Assembly (NCBI RefSeq): GCF_001421015.2
Contig: NZ_CP013023.1
Span: forward strand, 4,457,501-4,521,500
Direction of reading: 5' to 3'
Source of the DNA: Paenibacillus bovis
Lineage (GTDB): Bacteria; Bacillota; Bacilli; Paenibacillales; Paenibacillaceae
Length of the DNA stretch: 64,000 bases
Position 1 is the first letter of the stretch. The number at the start of each line of letters is the position of its first letter. Below the pieces are notes generated by a model that did no database searches, was not told the origin of the DNA, and saw only the letters and a list, made by a program, of their open reading frames with translations. Below, in pieces: positions 63,738-64,000 of this stretch. The position numbers were made by a program, and so were the translations under genes.

Positions 63738-64000
63738 TTATTTGGATACATCTTCACCAAAGTACTTTTTGGAGATTTCCAGATAAGTACCGTCTGCTTT
63801 CATATCTTTCAGCGCTTTGTTTACAGCGTCTACCAGATCCTGACTGCTCTTATTGAAAATCGCTGCACTCTGGGAAGCATCATCCTGCTCGGCTACCACT
63901 TTGATTGGGGAATCCGGCTGTTGTTTTTTCATATCCAGGTAGGACAGGTTGTCATTAACCGTTGCATCTGCGCGTCCGGAAGCCAGCAATTGTACAGCCT
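63738..64000 (-). CDS. Amino acid ABC transporter substrate-binding protein, C-terminal part
   Basis: The last 87 residues of a polar amino acid binding protein, continuing past the window edge. AVQLLASGRADATVNDNLSY matches the conserved hinge of the SBP_bac_3 family (GRxDA.. plus D), and the C-terminus DMKADGTYLEISKKYFGEDVSK is typical of cystine/glutamine-binding lipoproteins. It is the first of the three genes seen here and supplies the ligand to the permease and ATPase downstream. Confidence 0.88.
   Translation of the reverse strand, partial: AVQLLASGRADATVNDNLSYLDMKKQQPDSPIKVVAEQDDASQSAAIFNKSSQDLVDAVNKALKDMKADGTYLEISKKYFGEDVSK

Overview
The window looks like chromosomal DNA of an endospore-forming Firmicute, most likely Paenibacillus or a close relative. 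This is inferred from strong AGGAGG-type ribosome binding sites, vegetative SigA-type (TTGACA/TATAAT) promoters, SigD-type motility promoters, a LicT-type antiterminator target, a cre-like site, a SleB/CwlJ-type cell-wall hydrolase, and a set of DUF4272, SUKH and RDD/VanZ proteins common in that group. No rRNA, tRNA, insertion sequence, prophage or CRISPR array was seen. About 57 protein genes are supported. Two are cut by the window edges.

Layout. 1-5.3 kb: the end of an unknown gene and a TerD/vWA fusion (edge of a tellurite/stress-type cluster), facing a four-gene operon of two uncharacterised proteins, a SUKH protein and a leucine-rich-repeat protein. 5.3-8.4 kb: a secreted Sde182-like (DUF1593) protein whose leader carries a LicT/SacY-type antiterminator hairpin, a terminator and a cre-like site, then a DUF4272 gene. 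8.6-14.1 kb: HD phosphohydrolase, PilZ protein, and two short-chain dehydrogenases around an AraC regulator and an Atu4866-like protein. 14.3-17 kb: LacI regulator divergent from a GH1 6-phospho-beta-glucosidase, with a palindromic operator between them. 17.3-24.1 kb: cell-wall hydrolase, M20 and S9 peptidases, a secreted coiled-coil protein with an attenuator-like leader, and a carboxylesterase.

24.3-29.1 kb: exonuclease III, a membrane-anchored PstS-like protein, a Fur-controlled iron-siderophore lipoprotein and an amino acid permease. 29.2-36.1 kb: an ATPase plus two-permease ABC exporter of the lantibiotic/bacitracin self-protection type, directly downstream of a two-component system. Tandem CTTAAG repeats lie at the ABC promoter. 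VanZ-RDD and YdcF membrane proteins follow. 36.3-45.1 kb: nitroreductase-MarR pair, FUSC-type exporter, a secreted beta-propeller-like protein, aspartase, a second SUKH protein and threonine synthase. 45.4-57.3 kb: a BMP lipoprotein with a chemoreceptor, molybdenum-cofactor genes (moaA, fdhD), a secreted LysM protein, a TetR regulon built on a repeated 20-bp palindrome (epimerase, TetR, probably fabV), a second chemoreceptor with a SigD promoter and a DUF3817 gene. 57.4-64 kb: MFS exporter, small basic protein, DctA-type symporter, Gfo/Idh/MocA dehydrogenase and a cystine/polar amino acid ABC importer cut by the window end.

The most unusual signals are regulatory: the antiterminator/cre leader of the DUF1593 gene (6.92-7.11 kb), the attenuator-like leader at 23.25-23.36 kb, the response-regulator-type repeats at 31.7 kb, the three TetR palindromes at 51.3-53.2 kb, and a terminator hairpin inside the coding end of a small gene at 58.8 kb. 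The least characterised gene set is the 1.87-5.14 kb operon.
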